NCBI RefSeq assembly: GCF_026339935.1
Contig: NZ_JAPEPX010000001.1
Span: 1,284,501 to 1,348,500 of the forward strand
From: Streptomyces sp. NBC_01551
Lineage (GTDB): Bacteria > Actinomycetota > Actinomycetes > Streptomycetales > Streptomycetaceae
Direction: 5' to 3'
DNA length: 64,000 nt
The position numbers were made by a program, and so were the translations under genes. Positions within the stretch are counted from its first letter, which is position 1; every line of letters starts with the position of its first letter. Under the pieces are notes generated by a model. It searched no databases. It saw nothing but the letters and a program-made list of their open reading frames with translations, and had not been told where the DNA came from. Below are positions 17,677-25,247 of the stretch, piece by piece.

Positions 17677-18444
17677 TCAGCTTTTCCTCATGATGAAGCC
17701 CCCCTCGTAGGCCGCGATGACCGCCTGGGTACGGTCGCGGGAGCCGGTCTTGGCGAGGATCGCGGCGACATGGGTCTTGACGGTCTGCGGGCCGACCCCG
17801 AGGCGCTCGCTCAGCTCGTGGTTCGACAGCCCGGTGGCCATCAGGCGCAGGACGTCGGCCTCCCGGTCGGTGAGCCTGGCCGCCCAGGCCGGGGCCGCCG
17901 GAGCCCGGTCCGCGGGCGTGTGGGCGGCGGCCAGCGCGCGTACGGCCGCCGGGAAGAGCAGCGAGTCCCCGCGGGCGACGAGGCGGACCGCGCCGGTCAG
18001 CTCGTCCGGGTCGGCCCGCTTCAGGAGGAACCCGCAGGCGCCCGCGCGCAGCGCGTCGTACACGTAGGCGTCGTTCTCGAAGGTGGTGACGACCACGATC
18101 CGGGGCGGCTCGGCCATGGTGGCGAGGATCTGCTCGGTGGCCCGGATGCCGTCGATCTCCGGCATCCGGACGTCCATCAGCACCACGTCGGGGGCGAGGG
18201 AGCGGACCAGGGGGACGGCCTCGGCACCGGAGGCCGCCTCCCCGACGACCTCCAGGTCGGGTTCCGCGTCCAGGATGACCCGCAGGGCGGTACGGACCAT
18301 CCGCTCGTCGTCGACGAGCACGATCCGCAGCGCCGGCCGCCCGGCCGGCGACCCGGCGGACGGGCCGGGCGCGGCGGACGGGGCGGATCCGATCGGCTCC
18401 GCGGGCGCGGTCGGCTCCGCGGGCACGGGGCTCACCGGGCTCAT
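17677..18444 (-). CDS. NarL/LuxR-type response regulator
   Basis: The 255-residue protein has a Pro/Ala-rich N-terminal extension of about 38 residues. A receiver domain follows, with the acidic pair Asp45-Asp46, phospho-acceptor Asp91 in LMDVRMPEIDG and Lys in LLKRADPDE. The C-terminal LuxR helix-turn-helix is LTDREADVLRLMATGLSNHELSERLGV. Its ATG overlaps the stop of the kinase gene upstream (ATGA), so kinase and regulator are made together. The long N-terminal tail is unusual for the family, and a later start could exist, though no better one is obvious. Target genes are unknown; the co-transcribed membrane protein is a likely partner. Confidence 0.92.
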   Translation of the reverse strand: MSPVSPVPAEPTAPAEPIGSAPSAAPGPSAGSPAGRPALRIVLVDDERMVRTALRVILDAEPDLEVVGEAASGAEAVPLVRSLAPDVVLMDVRMPEIDGIRATEQILATMAEPPRIVVVTTFENDAYVYDALRAGACGFLLKRADPDELTGAVRLVARGDSLLFPAAVRALAAAHTPADRAPAAPAWAARLTDREADVLRLMATGLSNHELSERLGVGPQTVKTHVAAILAKTGSRDRTQAVIAAYEGGFIMRKS

Positions 18445-19727
18445 CGGGGCCCTCCTCCGAGCGGGAGGACGGCCAGCAGCCGCCACTGGCCCTCGTGCGG
18501 GCCGGCCTCGACGCGGCCGCCGAGCAGCGCGGCCCGCTCGGCGGCGCCGCGCAGCCCCCGGCCGCCGGTGGTGCGGGACTCCCGGTGTTCGGGGCCCCCG
18601 GGCAGGTTCGTCATGCTGATCTCCAGTTCACGGTGTCCGTCGCCTTCCGGGCCCTGCCGGACGGCGATCCCCAGGCGGACCGGCCCCGCGCCGTGGCGCA
18701 GGGCGTTGCTCAGGCCCTCCTGCACGATCCGGTACGCCTCGCGCGAGGCGATCGCGGGGAGCTGCGCCCAGTCCCCGGCGGGTCCCGGGTCTTGCCGGGC
18801 GGTGACGACGGTGCCGCCGGCCCGGGTGCGGGCGAGCAGTCCGTCGAGGTCGGCGGCGAGCGTCGGCGCGGGCGCGGCGTCGGCCCGGGCCGGGTCCCCG
18901 TCGCGCAGCAGTCCCAGGACCGCGTCCAGCTCGCCCACCGTCCGGCGGGTGGTGTCCTCGATGGCGGCCAACGCCTCCCGGACGAACTCCGGGTCGCTGT
19001 CGAGCACCCGCCGGGCCGCGCTCGCCTGGAGGGTGACGGCGCTCAGCGCGTGCCCGACCGCGTCGTGCAGCTCCCGGGCCAGTCGGTTGCGCACCGCCAG
19101 GTCGGCGGCCCGCTCCTCGGCCGCCGCCAGCCGGTCCGCCCCGGTCGGCCCGAGCAGTACCGGGGCCAGCCGGGCCAGCAGCTCCCCCGCCCCGGCGGCG
19201 CACAGGGCCACTCCGGCGAGGAGGGCGACCCCGACCAGGGACCCGGCGTAGGGCAGGGTGCCGGGGCCGAACCACTGGCGCCCCAGCGGGGTCTCCTGCA
19301 GTGCGCCCACGAACGGCAGGGCGATCAGCACCACCCCCATGGGCGGCACCGCCAGGCTCATCCCGCTGACCAGCGCGCCGATCCCCAGGTGAAGGGTCCA
19401 CCAGGCGGAGGCCCGCCCCCGCGCCGCCCAGGACCGGGCCGGCCCCTCGGCCAGCAGCTCCCCCGGCACCCCGCACATGGCGCGTACGGCGGCCACCGAC
19501 ATCGGCCGGACCAGTCCGAACACCGCGGTGGCGGCGGCCAGCGGCAGCGAGAGGGCGTAGGAGGCGAGGACCAGCGGGAAGGAGTCCAGGGCGTTGGACC
19601 CGGCGATCCCGCCGACCACCACCTGGGAGAGCAGGAAGTAGGGCATCAGCAGGGCCCCGCCGAGTACCAGGTGCACCCAGCGCAGCCGCGCCCGCGCCCC
19701 CAGCACCCGGGCCGCCGCCTGCCGCAT
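18441..19727 (-). CDS. Sensor histidine kinase (NarL-partner type)
   Basis: The 428-residue protein has about five or six membrane segments in residues 15-190, a dimerisation helix with phospho-accepting His221 (ARELHDAVGHALSAV), and a HATPase domain with EGLSNALRHG and TGGRGLRGAAERAALLGG. This is the HisKA_3 group that pairs with LuxR-type regulators. The stimulus is presumably sensed in the membrane, since there is no large external domain. The ATG at 19727 overlaps the stop of the upstream membrane gene (TGATG), and its own stop overlaps the regulator start. Confidence 0.92.
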   Translation of the reverse strand: MRQAAARVLGARARLRWVHLVLGGALLMPYFLLSQVVVGGIAGSNALDSFPLVLASYALSLPLAAATAVFGLVRPMSVAAVRAMCGVPGELLAEGPARSWAARGRASAWWTLHLGIGALVSGMSLAVPPMGVVLIALPFVGALQETPLGRQWFGPGTLPYAGSLVGVALLAGVALCAAGAGELLARLAPVLLGPTGADRLAAAEERAADLAVRNRLARELHDAVGHALSAVTLQASAARRVLDSDPEFVREALAAIEDTTRRTVGELDAVLGLLRDGDPARADAAPAPTLAADLDGLLARTRAGGTVVTARQDPGPAGDWAQLPAIASREAYRIVQEGLSNALRHGAGPVRLGIAVRQGPEGDGHRELEISMTNLPGGPEHRESRTTGGRGLRGAAERAALLGGRVEAGPHEGQWRLLAVLPLGGGPR

Positions 19728-20776
19728 CACCCCTCGCGGCGCGAGGTGAGGAACCGTGTGAGCACGGCGGCGGCGAGCACTCCGGTGATCATCTGCCCAG
19801 CGTAGATCAACTGCACTGCGGCGGAGGGCCGTTCGCCGCCGTCGAGCTGCGGCCCCAGCGAGGCGAGCAGCGGCCACAGCCCCCAGGCCAGGGCAGCCGC
19901 CGAGCCGGTCCAGGTGAGGGCCAGCGGCCACCCCGCCCGCCGGTTCCCGCCCCGGGCCAGCAGCACCGCCCCCACGGCGGCACCGAGCGCGCATATCGCG
20001 TGCACCCCGGACACCACGCTCATCGCCGTCGATGAGGCGGCCGCCCGCTCAGCGCCCAGCCCGGCCGTCCCGCCGAAGGCCCAGTACGCGTGGACGGCCG
20101 CGACCGGCAGGGCGCCCACCGCCGCGGCTCCCGCCACCACCCCCGTGGGTGACGGGAGCCCGCGGCCCAGGACGCCCTGCCACCGCCGGCCCCAGCGCTC
20201 GCGCGCATAGGGCACGAACAGGGCGGCCAAGGCGAGTCCTTGGACGGTGAAACCGCCGTAGACGACGGTGAACACCCAGGAGTCGAGGAACGGCCGCGCC
20301 GCCTCCCCTCCGGGAACCTCGCCGCCCAGACCCGCCGCCCGTATGAGCAGTTGGGCCGGGAACGCGGTGAGGATCGGGGTGAGCAGCCCGGTGGCGACGA
20401 AGGCGGGGACCGTGAGCAGCCAGGGAGGCACCCGCGTCCCCCAGGGTCTGGTGAGGACCAGGACGAGCAGGATCACGCTCGCGTCCATGGCCAGCGTGAC
20501 CGCGTTGGCCACGGTGAGGAACATCCCCGGCTCCAGCAGCGGGCTGCCCTCGGGAATCCCCACCCGGCTCCCCGCCAGCCAGGCGGACTTGAGCACCAGA
20601 TAGGGCACGGCGGCGGCCGGCGCCACCACCCGCAGGGCCTTCCGCCAGGCCCCCAGGGCGGGGCCCGACGGCTCCCGGACGCCCGGAGTACCCGACGTGC
20701 GCGGACCCGGGGTACCCGCCTTGCGCGGACCCGGAGTGTCCGCCTTGCGCGACATGTGAACGGCTCGTGTGGTCAT
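19727..20776 (-). CDS. Multi-pass membrane protein coupled to a two-component system
   Basis: The 349-residue protein has about eight hydrophobic segments after a polar N-terminus. Residues 12-34 contain three near-copies of an eight-residue repeat (ADTPGPRK, AGTPGPRT, SGTPGVRE). No known transporter or enzyme motif is visible. It is the first gene of a coupled run with the kinase and response regulator, which suggests it senses, inserts or signals with them; that is inference. The ribosome binding site is poor (GAGG directly before ATG), so the message may be leaderless. Two copies of CCGCCACCTCC lie upstream at 20803-20813 and 20853-20863 and could bind a regulator. Confidence 0.7.
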   Translation of the reverse strand: MTTRAVHMSRKADTPGPRKAGTPGPRTSGTPGVREPSGPALGAWRKALRVVAPAAAVPYLVLKSAWLAGSRVGIPEGSPLLEPGMFLTVANAVTLAMDASVILLVLVLTRPWGTRVPPWLLTVPAFVATGLLTPILTAFPAQLLIRAAGLGGEVPGGEAARPFLDSWVFTVVYGGFTVQGLALAALFVPYARERWGRRWQGVLGRGLPSPTGVVAGAAAVGALPVAAVHAYWAFGGTAGLGAERAAASSTAMSVVSGVHAICALGAAVGAVLLARGGNRRAGWPLALTWTGSAAALAWGLWPLLASLGPQLDGGERPSAAVQLIYAGQMITGVLAAAVLTRFLTSRREG

Positions 20777-20831
20777 GCCTCAACGATCCGCTCCGCGGCC
20801 TCCCGCCACCTCCCCCTTGAAGGGGAACCGT

Positions 20832-20849
20832 CTCCCCCACCCGGGGGAG
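20832..20849 (-). terminator. Small hairpin after the IclR regulator gene
   Basis: CTCCCCC (20832-20838) pairs with GGGGGAG (20843-20849) around four bases. It lies 21 bases beyond the regulator's stop and inside the promoter region of the downstream membrane gene, so it may end the first transcript or serve as a regulatory site for the second. Confidence 0.4.
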
Positions 20850-20869
20850 GAACCGCCACCTCCACCGCC

Positions 20870-21661
20870 TCACATGCGCCGGGTGACGACCGACAGCCGG
20901 TCCCGCGCCTCGAACAGCGCCGCCTTGATCGTCTGCTCGTGACCCGGCGTCAGCCGCGCCACCGGCACCGAGCAGCTCACCGCGTCCCGCGCCGGCGTCC
21001 GGTACGGCACCGCCACCCCGAAGCAGCGCAGCCCCAGCGTGTTCTCCTCGCGGTCCACGGCGTAGCCCTGTTCCCGCACCAGCGCCAGCTCCTCGATGAG
21101 CTGCTCCCGGTCGGTGACGGTGTGCTCGGTGACCGCCTCCAGCCGCCGCGGCAGCAGTCCCCGTACCTCCTCGTCCGTGTGCGTGGCCAACAGCGCCTTG
21201 CCGAGCGCCGTCGAGTGCACCGGCAGCCGCCTCCCGACCCGGGTGAAGGGCCTCAGGTAGTGCTGGGACTGGCGGGTGGCCAGGTAGACCACGCTGGTGC
21301 CGTCCATCCGGGCCAGGTGGATGGTCTCCGTCGTGTCGTCGGAGAGCCGGTCCAGGGTGGGCCGGGCCGCCGCGACCACCTCGTCCCCGTCGATGTACGA
21401 GCTGCCGACCAGCAGGGCCCGTACGCCGATGCCGTAGCGCGTCCCCGACGCGTCGGTCTCCACCCAGCCCAGGTTCACCAGCGTGCGCAGCAGCATGTAC
21501 AGGCTGGACTTGGGCAGGGCGAGGTCGTGCTGGATGTCGGCCAGGCTGTGCAGCCCCGGCCGCGCCGCGAAGTGCTCCAGCAACAGGACCGTGCGCACGG
21601 CCGACTTGACGGCGGCCGGCGCGCCGGGACCCTCCGACTCCGCGGACTCAGCTGTCGTCAT
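20870..21661 (-). CDS. IclR-family transcriptional regulator
   Basis: The 263-residue protein has the IclR layout: N-terminal winged helix (TVLLLEHFAARPGLHSLADIQHDLALPKSSLYMLLRTLVNLGWVE) and a C-terminal effector domain with LPVHSTALGKALLA and CFGVAVPYRTPA. These proteins usually control nearby catabolic genes in response to a sugar acid or aromatic. It is divergent from an alpha-ketoglutaric-semialdehyde-type dehydrogenase, the probable target. The 174-base gap holds two inverted repeats that could be its operators. Confidence 0.92.
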   Translation of the reverse strand: MTTAESAESEGPGAPAAVKSAVRTVLLLEHFAARPGLHSLADIQHDLALPKSSLYMLLRTLVNLGWVETDASGTRYGIGVRALLVGSSYIDGDEVVAAARPTLDRLSDDTTETIHLARMDGTSVVYLATRQSQHYLRPFTRVGRRLPVHSTALGKALLATHTDEEVRGLLPRRLEAVTEHTVTDREQLIEELALVREQGYAVDREENTLGLRCFGVAVPYRTPARDAVSCSVPVARLTPGHEQTIKAALFEARDRLSVVTRRM

Positions 21662-21749
21662 TCGCCTCGCTGCCCCTCTTGTCGCTTTGTCGCCATTTCC
21701 GGTTCGTGTCCCTTGTCAACCCGGAAGACGCGGAAATAGAGTCCGCGAT

Positions 21750-21794
21750 GGATGTGATCATTCATCCACCGGAACGGCGTTCAGAATACTGAAC
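21750..21794. promoter_or_regulatory. Two inverted repeats, candidate IclR operators
   Basis: GTTCAG-AATA-CTGAAC at 21779-21794 has perfect six-base arms. GGATG-TGATCATT-CATCC at 21750-21767 has five-base arms around the palindrome TGATCA. Both lie between the divergent regulator and dehydrogenase starts, in sequence richer in A+T than its surroundings. The first is 41 bases before the dehydrogenase ATG, where a bound repressor would block transcription. Confidence 0.5.
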
Positions 21795-21835
21795 AACACC
21801 GCGCGAGTCAGCGTGGATCCAGGAGGCAGTGCGCC

Positions 21836-23359
21836 ATGACAGCAACACCAGTCTGGAGTGTGGACCCCCGCACCGGGAAGCAGCGCGAACAGGTCGGCCA
21901 CGAGGCCACCGCCCGCGAGGTGGACGAGGCCGTCCGCGCGGCCCACGCCGCCCGCGGCGCCCTGGCCGACCGCACGGTCCGGGCCGCCTTCCTGCGCACG
22001 GCCGCCGAGCTGCTCGACGGGGCCGCCGACCACGTGATCGCGGCCGCCGACGCCGAGACCGCGCTCGGCACCGCCCGTCTCACCGGCGAGCTCGGCCGCA
22101 CCACCGGTCAGCTGCGGGCCTTCGCCGACATCGTGGACGAGGGCGCGTACCTCGACGTCCGCATCGACCGCGCCGACCCCTCCCTCACCCCGCCGCGCCC
22201 GGACCTGCGCCGCTACAAGGTGCCGCTGGGCGTGGTCGCCGTCTACGCCGCCTCGAACTTCCCGCTCGCCTTCTCCGTGCCCGGCGGCGACACCGCCAGC
22301 GCCCTCGCCGCCGGCTGCCCGGTGGTCGTCAAGGCGCACCCCGACCACCCGGCCGCCTCCGCGCTGTGCGGCGCGCTGCTGCGCCGGGCCGCCGTCGCCG
22401 CCGGGCTCCCGGCCGACGTGGTCGCCGTGGTCCACGGGTTCGACGCCGGGCTGGAGCTGATCCGCCACCCGCTCGTCCGCGCCGCCGGGTTCACCGGCTC
22501 CATCCGGGGCGGGCGGGCCCTGTTCGACGCGGCCGCCGCGCGGCCCGTGCCCATCCCCTTCCACGGGGAACTCGGCTCCCTCAACCCCGTCGTGGTCACC
22601 CCGGCGGCGGCCGCCGAGCGCGCCGAGGAGATCGGCAGCGGGCTCGCGGGCTCGGTCACCCTCGGCGTCGGCCAGTTCTGCGTCAAGCCCGGCCTGGTCC
22701 TGGTCCCCGCGGGCGCGGACGGCGACCGGCTCGCCGAAGCACTGGCCAAGGCCCTCGGGGAGACCGCGCCGGGGGTGCTGCTCGACCACCGGATGCGGGA
22801 CGACTTCATCGCCGGGGTACGCGAACGCGCCGCGCTGCCGGGCGTCGACGCGCCCGTCGCCCCGGGCCCCGGCGGGGAGCGCACCGTCGGCGCGGGGTTC
22901 CTGACGGTGCCGGCCGCCCGCCTGGCCGCGCCGGGAGTCCACGACCTGCTGCTCGAGGAATGCTTCGGCCCGGTGACCGTCCTCGTACGGTACGAAGGCC
23001 AGCGCGAGGCGACGGCCCTGCTGGAGCGGCTCCCCGGGAACCTGAGCGCCACGCTGCAACTCTCCGCCGACGAGGCCGAAGGCGCCGCGGCCGGGGCGGC
23101 GGAGCTGGTCGAGCGGGTCACGTCGCTGGCCGGGCGGATCGTCGTCAACGGCTGGCCGACCGGCGTCGCGGTGGCCCCGGCCCAGCACCACGGCGGTCCC
23201 TACCCGGCGGCGACCTCGCACTCCACCTCGGTCGGCGGGACCGCGATCGAGCGCTGGCTGCGCCCGGTCGCCTACCAGTCCGTGCCGGACGCGCTGCTTC
23301 CGGCGGAGCTGCGGGAAGCCGACCCGCTGGGGCTGCCGCGCCGCGTCACGGGCGGCTGA
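21836..23359 (+). CDS. NADP-dependent aldehyde dehydrogenase, ketoglutaric-semialdehyde type
   Basis: The 507-residue protein fits the branch that oxidises 2,5-dioxopentanoate (alpha-ketoglutaric semialdehyde) to 2-oxoglutarate, the last step of oxidative pentose, hexaric acid or hydroxyproline breakdown. The catalytic cysteine is Cys282 in GQFCVKPGL, the general-base glutamate is in FHGELGSLNP, and ASNFPLAF replaces the usual PWNFP motif, a mark of this branch. No other genes of such a pathway are adjacent. The divergent IclR gene probably controls it. The substrate assignment is by family resemblance only. Confidence 0.88.
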   Translation: MTATPVWSVDPRTGKQREQVGHEATAREVDEAVRAAHAARGALADRTVRAAFLRTAAELLDGAADHVIAAADAETALGTARLTGELGRTTGQLRAFADIVDEGAYLDVRIDRADPSLTPPRPDLRRYKVPLGVVAVYAASNFPLAFSVPGGDTASALAAGCPVVVKAHPDHPAASALCGALLRRAAVAAGLPADVVAVVHGFDAGLELIRHPLVRAAGFTGSIRGGRALFDAAAARPVPIPFHGELGSLNPVVVTPAAAAERAEEIGSGLAGSVTLGVGQFCVKPGLVLVPAGADGDRLAEALAKALGETAPGVLLDHRMRDDFIAGVRERAALPGVDAPVAPGPGGERTVGAGFLTVPAARLAAPGVHDLLLEECFGPVTVLVRYEGQREATALLERLPGNLSATLQLSADEAEGAAAGAAELVERVTSLAGRIVVNGWPTGVAVAPAQHHGGPYPAATSHSTSVGGTAIERWLRPVAYQSVPDALLPAELREADPLGLPRRVTGG

Positions 23360-23458
23360 CCCCGGAGCCTTCGGCCCCCAGGCCCTGTCAGGCCCTGTCA
23401 GGCCGCCCGCCGGTAATTGCGTTGCCCGCCCCGTCCGCCGCGGTGCAGGCTGCCGCCC

Positions 23459-23680
23459 ATGCCGAGACCGCACGGATTCACGTACGAACAGCGCCACGAC
23501 AACAGCGTGGTCATCACGCACCAGGGGCGCGCCGCCGCCACCCTGCGGGGCGGGCGCGCCGGGAAGTTCCTCGCCGAGGTGGAGTCCGGGGACGCTCAGC
23601 TCGTGATGGCCCGCTGGACCGGCGCCTACAAGTTCGGCAACGAGCGGACGGCGAGGAACCACCCCCGCAACCGGCGCTGA
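23459..23680 (+). CDS. Small hypothetical protein (73 aa)
   Basis: The frame encodes a 73-residue basic protein starting MPRPHGFTYEQRHDNSVVITHQGR and ending RNHPRNRR. I recognise it as a type common in Streptomyces, but with no function. It has no signal peptide, membrane segment or cysteine. The N-terminal half reads as short beta strands (YEQRHDNSVVITHQGRAAATLRG), and Trp-Thr-Gly-Ala-Tyr stands out near residue 54. It lies between the aldehyde dehydrogenase and TerD genes with its own start. The ATG at 23459 is preferred over an upstream frame extension that is all proline and arginine. Confidence 0.7.
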   Translation: MPRPHGFTYEQRHDNSVVITHQGRAAATLRGGRAGKFLAEVESGDAQLVMARWTGAYKFGNERTARNHPRNRR

Positions 23681-23733
23681 AATATCCCGCGAGGGTAAGG
23701 GAACGGCAAAGCGCCTCCGGTCGTTCTCCGGGC

Positions 23734-24954
23734 ATGACCGCAATGACCCCTGGTTCCAATCTGCCGCTCAATACCGTCCGTGTGACGGTGGATGTGGCTG
23801 CTCCGGTGCGGCTCGACGTGTCGGGGCTTCTCCTCACGGCGGACGGCAAGGTGCGTTCCGACGCCGACTTCATCTTCTACAACCAGCCGTCCGGCCCCGG
23901 TGTCAGCCACCGGTCCGGCGGCGGTTCGGCGCCGGACTCGATCACCGTGGACACGGCCGCGCTGCCGCCGGGCATCGAGCGCATCGTGGTCACGGCCAGC
24001 CCGGACGCCGCCGGACAGTCCTTCCAGGGCATCGAGCCCACCGCCACCGTGCGTGACGCGGGCAGCGGCGCGGTGATCGCCACCTTCACCCCGCCGAGGC
24101 TGGGCACCGAGACGGCGCTCGTCGTCGTCGAGGTCTACCAGCGCGGCGGCGTGTGGAAGGTGCGCGCCGTCGGCCAGGGGTACGCCAACGGCCTGGCCGG
24201 CATCGCCACCGACTTCGGGGTCTCCGTCGACGAGGAGCCGGCGCCCACCCCGCCGCCCGTCGCCGCCCCGCAGGCTCCGGCGACGCCCCCCGCCCCCGCC
24301 TGGGGCCAGACCCCCTCCGCCCCGGCCGTGCCTCCGCCGCCCGCGGCTCCCCCGGCCACCGCGCCCCTCGGCGCCGGGAAGATCAACCTGGACAAGGGCC
24401 GGGTCAACCTCCAGAAGAACCAGACCGTCTCCCTGGTCAAGGGCGGCCGCCCGCTGCTCTCCCAGGTCAAGATGGGCCTGGGCTGGGAGCCGGCGTTCGG
24501 CGGCCGCGACATCGACCTCGACGCGTCCGTCATCGCGTACGGCCCGCAGCGCAACCACATCGACAGCTGCTACTTCGGCAAGCTGTCCATCCTCGGCGGA
24601 GCCGTCAAGCACTCGGGTGACAACCTGACCGGCGAGGGCGCCGGGGACGACGAGGTGATCGTCGTGGACCTCGGCCGGCTGCCCGCCGAAGCCACCGGCC
24701 TGGTCTTCACGGTGAACTCGTTCTCGGGCCAGAAGTTCACCGAGGTCGCCAAGGCCTACTGCCGCCTGATCGACGCGGCGAGCGGCGAGGAGCTGGTGCG
24801 CTTCGACCTGACCGGCGCCGAACCGCAGACCGGCGTCATGATGGCGAAGCTGATCAAGCAGTTCTCCGGCGAGTGGGAGATGACGGCCATGGGCGAGTTT
24901 GTGAAATCCCGCACAGTGCGGGGCATGGTCAAGCCCGCGGCGCAGGCACTCTGA
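23734..24954 (+). CDS. Tandem TerD-domain protein
   Basis: The 406-residue protein has two TerD-type domains. The first covers about residues 1-165 (VRSDADFIFYNQPSGPGVSH, VVEVYQRGGVWKVRAVGQGYANGLAG). A Pro/Ala-rich linker spans about 170-212, and the second domain covers about 213-400 (VKMGLGWEP, DIDLDASVIAYGP, NLTGEGAGDDEVIVVDL). TerD folds bind calcium and belong to tellurium/stress resistance systems whose real role is not understood. The protein is cytosolic. A second TerD gene, with a VWA domain, lies 6 kb downstream on the other strand. The start ATG at 23734 is used; the ATG at 23743 is an alternative. Confidence 0.9.
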   Translation: MTAMTPGSNLPLNTVRVTVDVAAPVRLDVSGLLLTADGKVRSDADFIFYNQPSGPGVSHRSGGGSAPDSITVDTAALPPGIERIVVTASPDAAGQSFQGIEPTATVRDAGSGAVIATFTPPRLGTETALVVVEVYQRGGVWKVRAVGQGYANGLAGIATDFGVSVDEEPAPTPPPVAAPQAPATPPAPAWGQTPSAPAVPPPPAAPPATAPLGAGKINLDKGRVNLQKNQTVSLVKGGRPLLSQVKMGLGWEPAFGGRDIDLDASVIAYGPQRNHIDSCYFGKLSILGGAVKHSGDNLTGEGAGDDEVIVVDLGRLPAEATGLVFTVNSFSGQKFTEVAKAYCRLIDAASGEELVRFDLTGAEPQTGVMMAKLIKQFSGEWEMTAMGEFVKSRTVRGMVKPAAQAL

Positions 24955-25055
24955 GCAGGTGGGCGGGCACATGGAGCTACCGTGACCGCTTTCGGGTGAG
25001 GCATTCCACCCGGAAACCGGACGTGACTGTCAGTGCCCGCCCTTAGCCTTGAACC

Positions 25056-25232
25056 ATGCAGACCACACTCCAGCCCGCGGGTCCCGCCCGCCCGTCCGCC
25101 GCCGAGGCGAACGAGGCGATACGGCACCTTGTCGAGACCCGAGTGGACGACGAGTGGCCTTCGGCGGCGTACGAGTTCCTGCTGGAGGAGTGGGCCGCGG
25201 CCTCCCGCCCGGAGGTCTCCGCGGCCCAGTAG
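25056..25232 (+). CDS. Small hypothetical protein (58 aa)
   Basis: The frame runs ATG at 25056 to TAG at 25230-25232 and encodes 58 residues beginning MQTTLQPAGPARPSAAEANE. It has a helical, acidic, tryptophan-bearing C-terminal half (DDEWPSAAYEFLLEEWAAA). Codon use is normal for the genome, with G or C at nearly all third positions. I recall similar short acidic proteins from Streptomyces, with unknown function. It is convergent with the PhoX gene, 15 bases from stop to stop. Confidence 0.65.
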   Translation: MQTTLQPAGPARPSAAEANEAIRHLVETRVDDEWPSAAYEFLLEEWAAASRPEVSAAQ

Positions 25233-25247
25233 GCCGAAGCCGACGCG

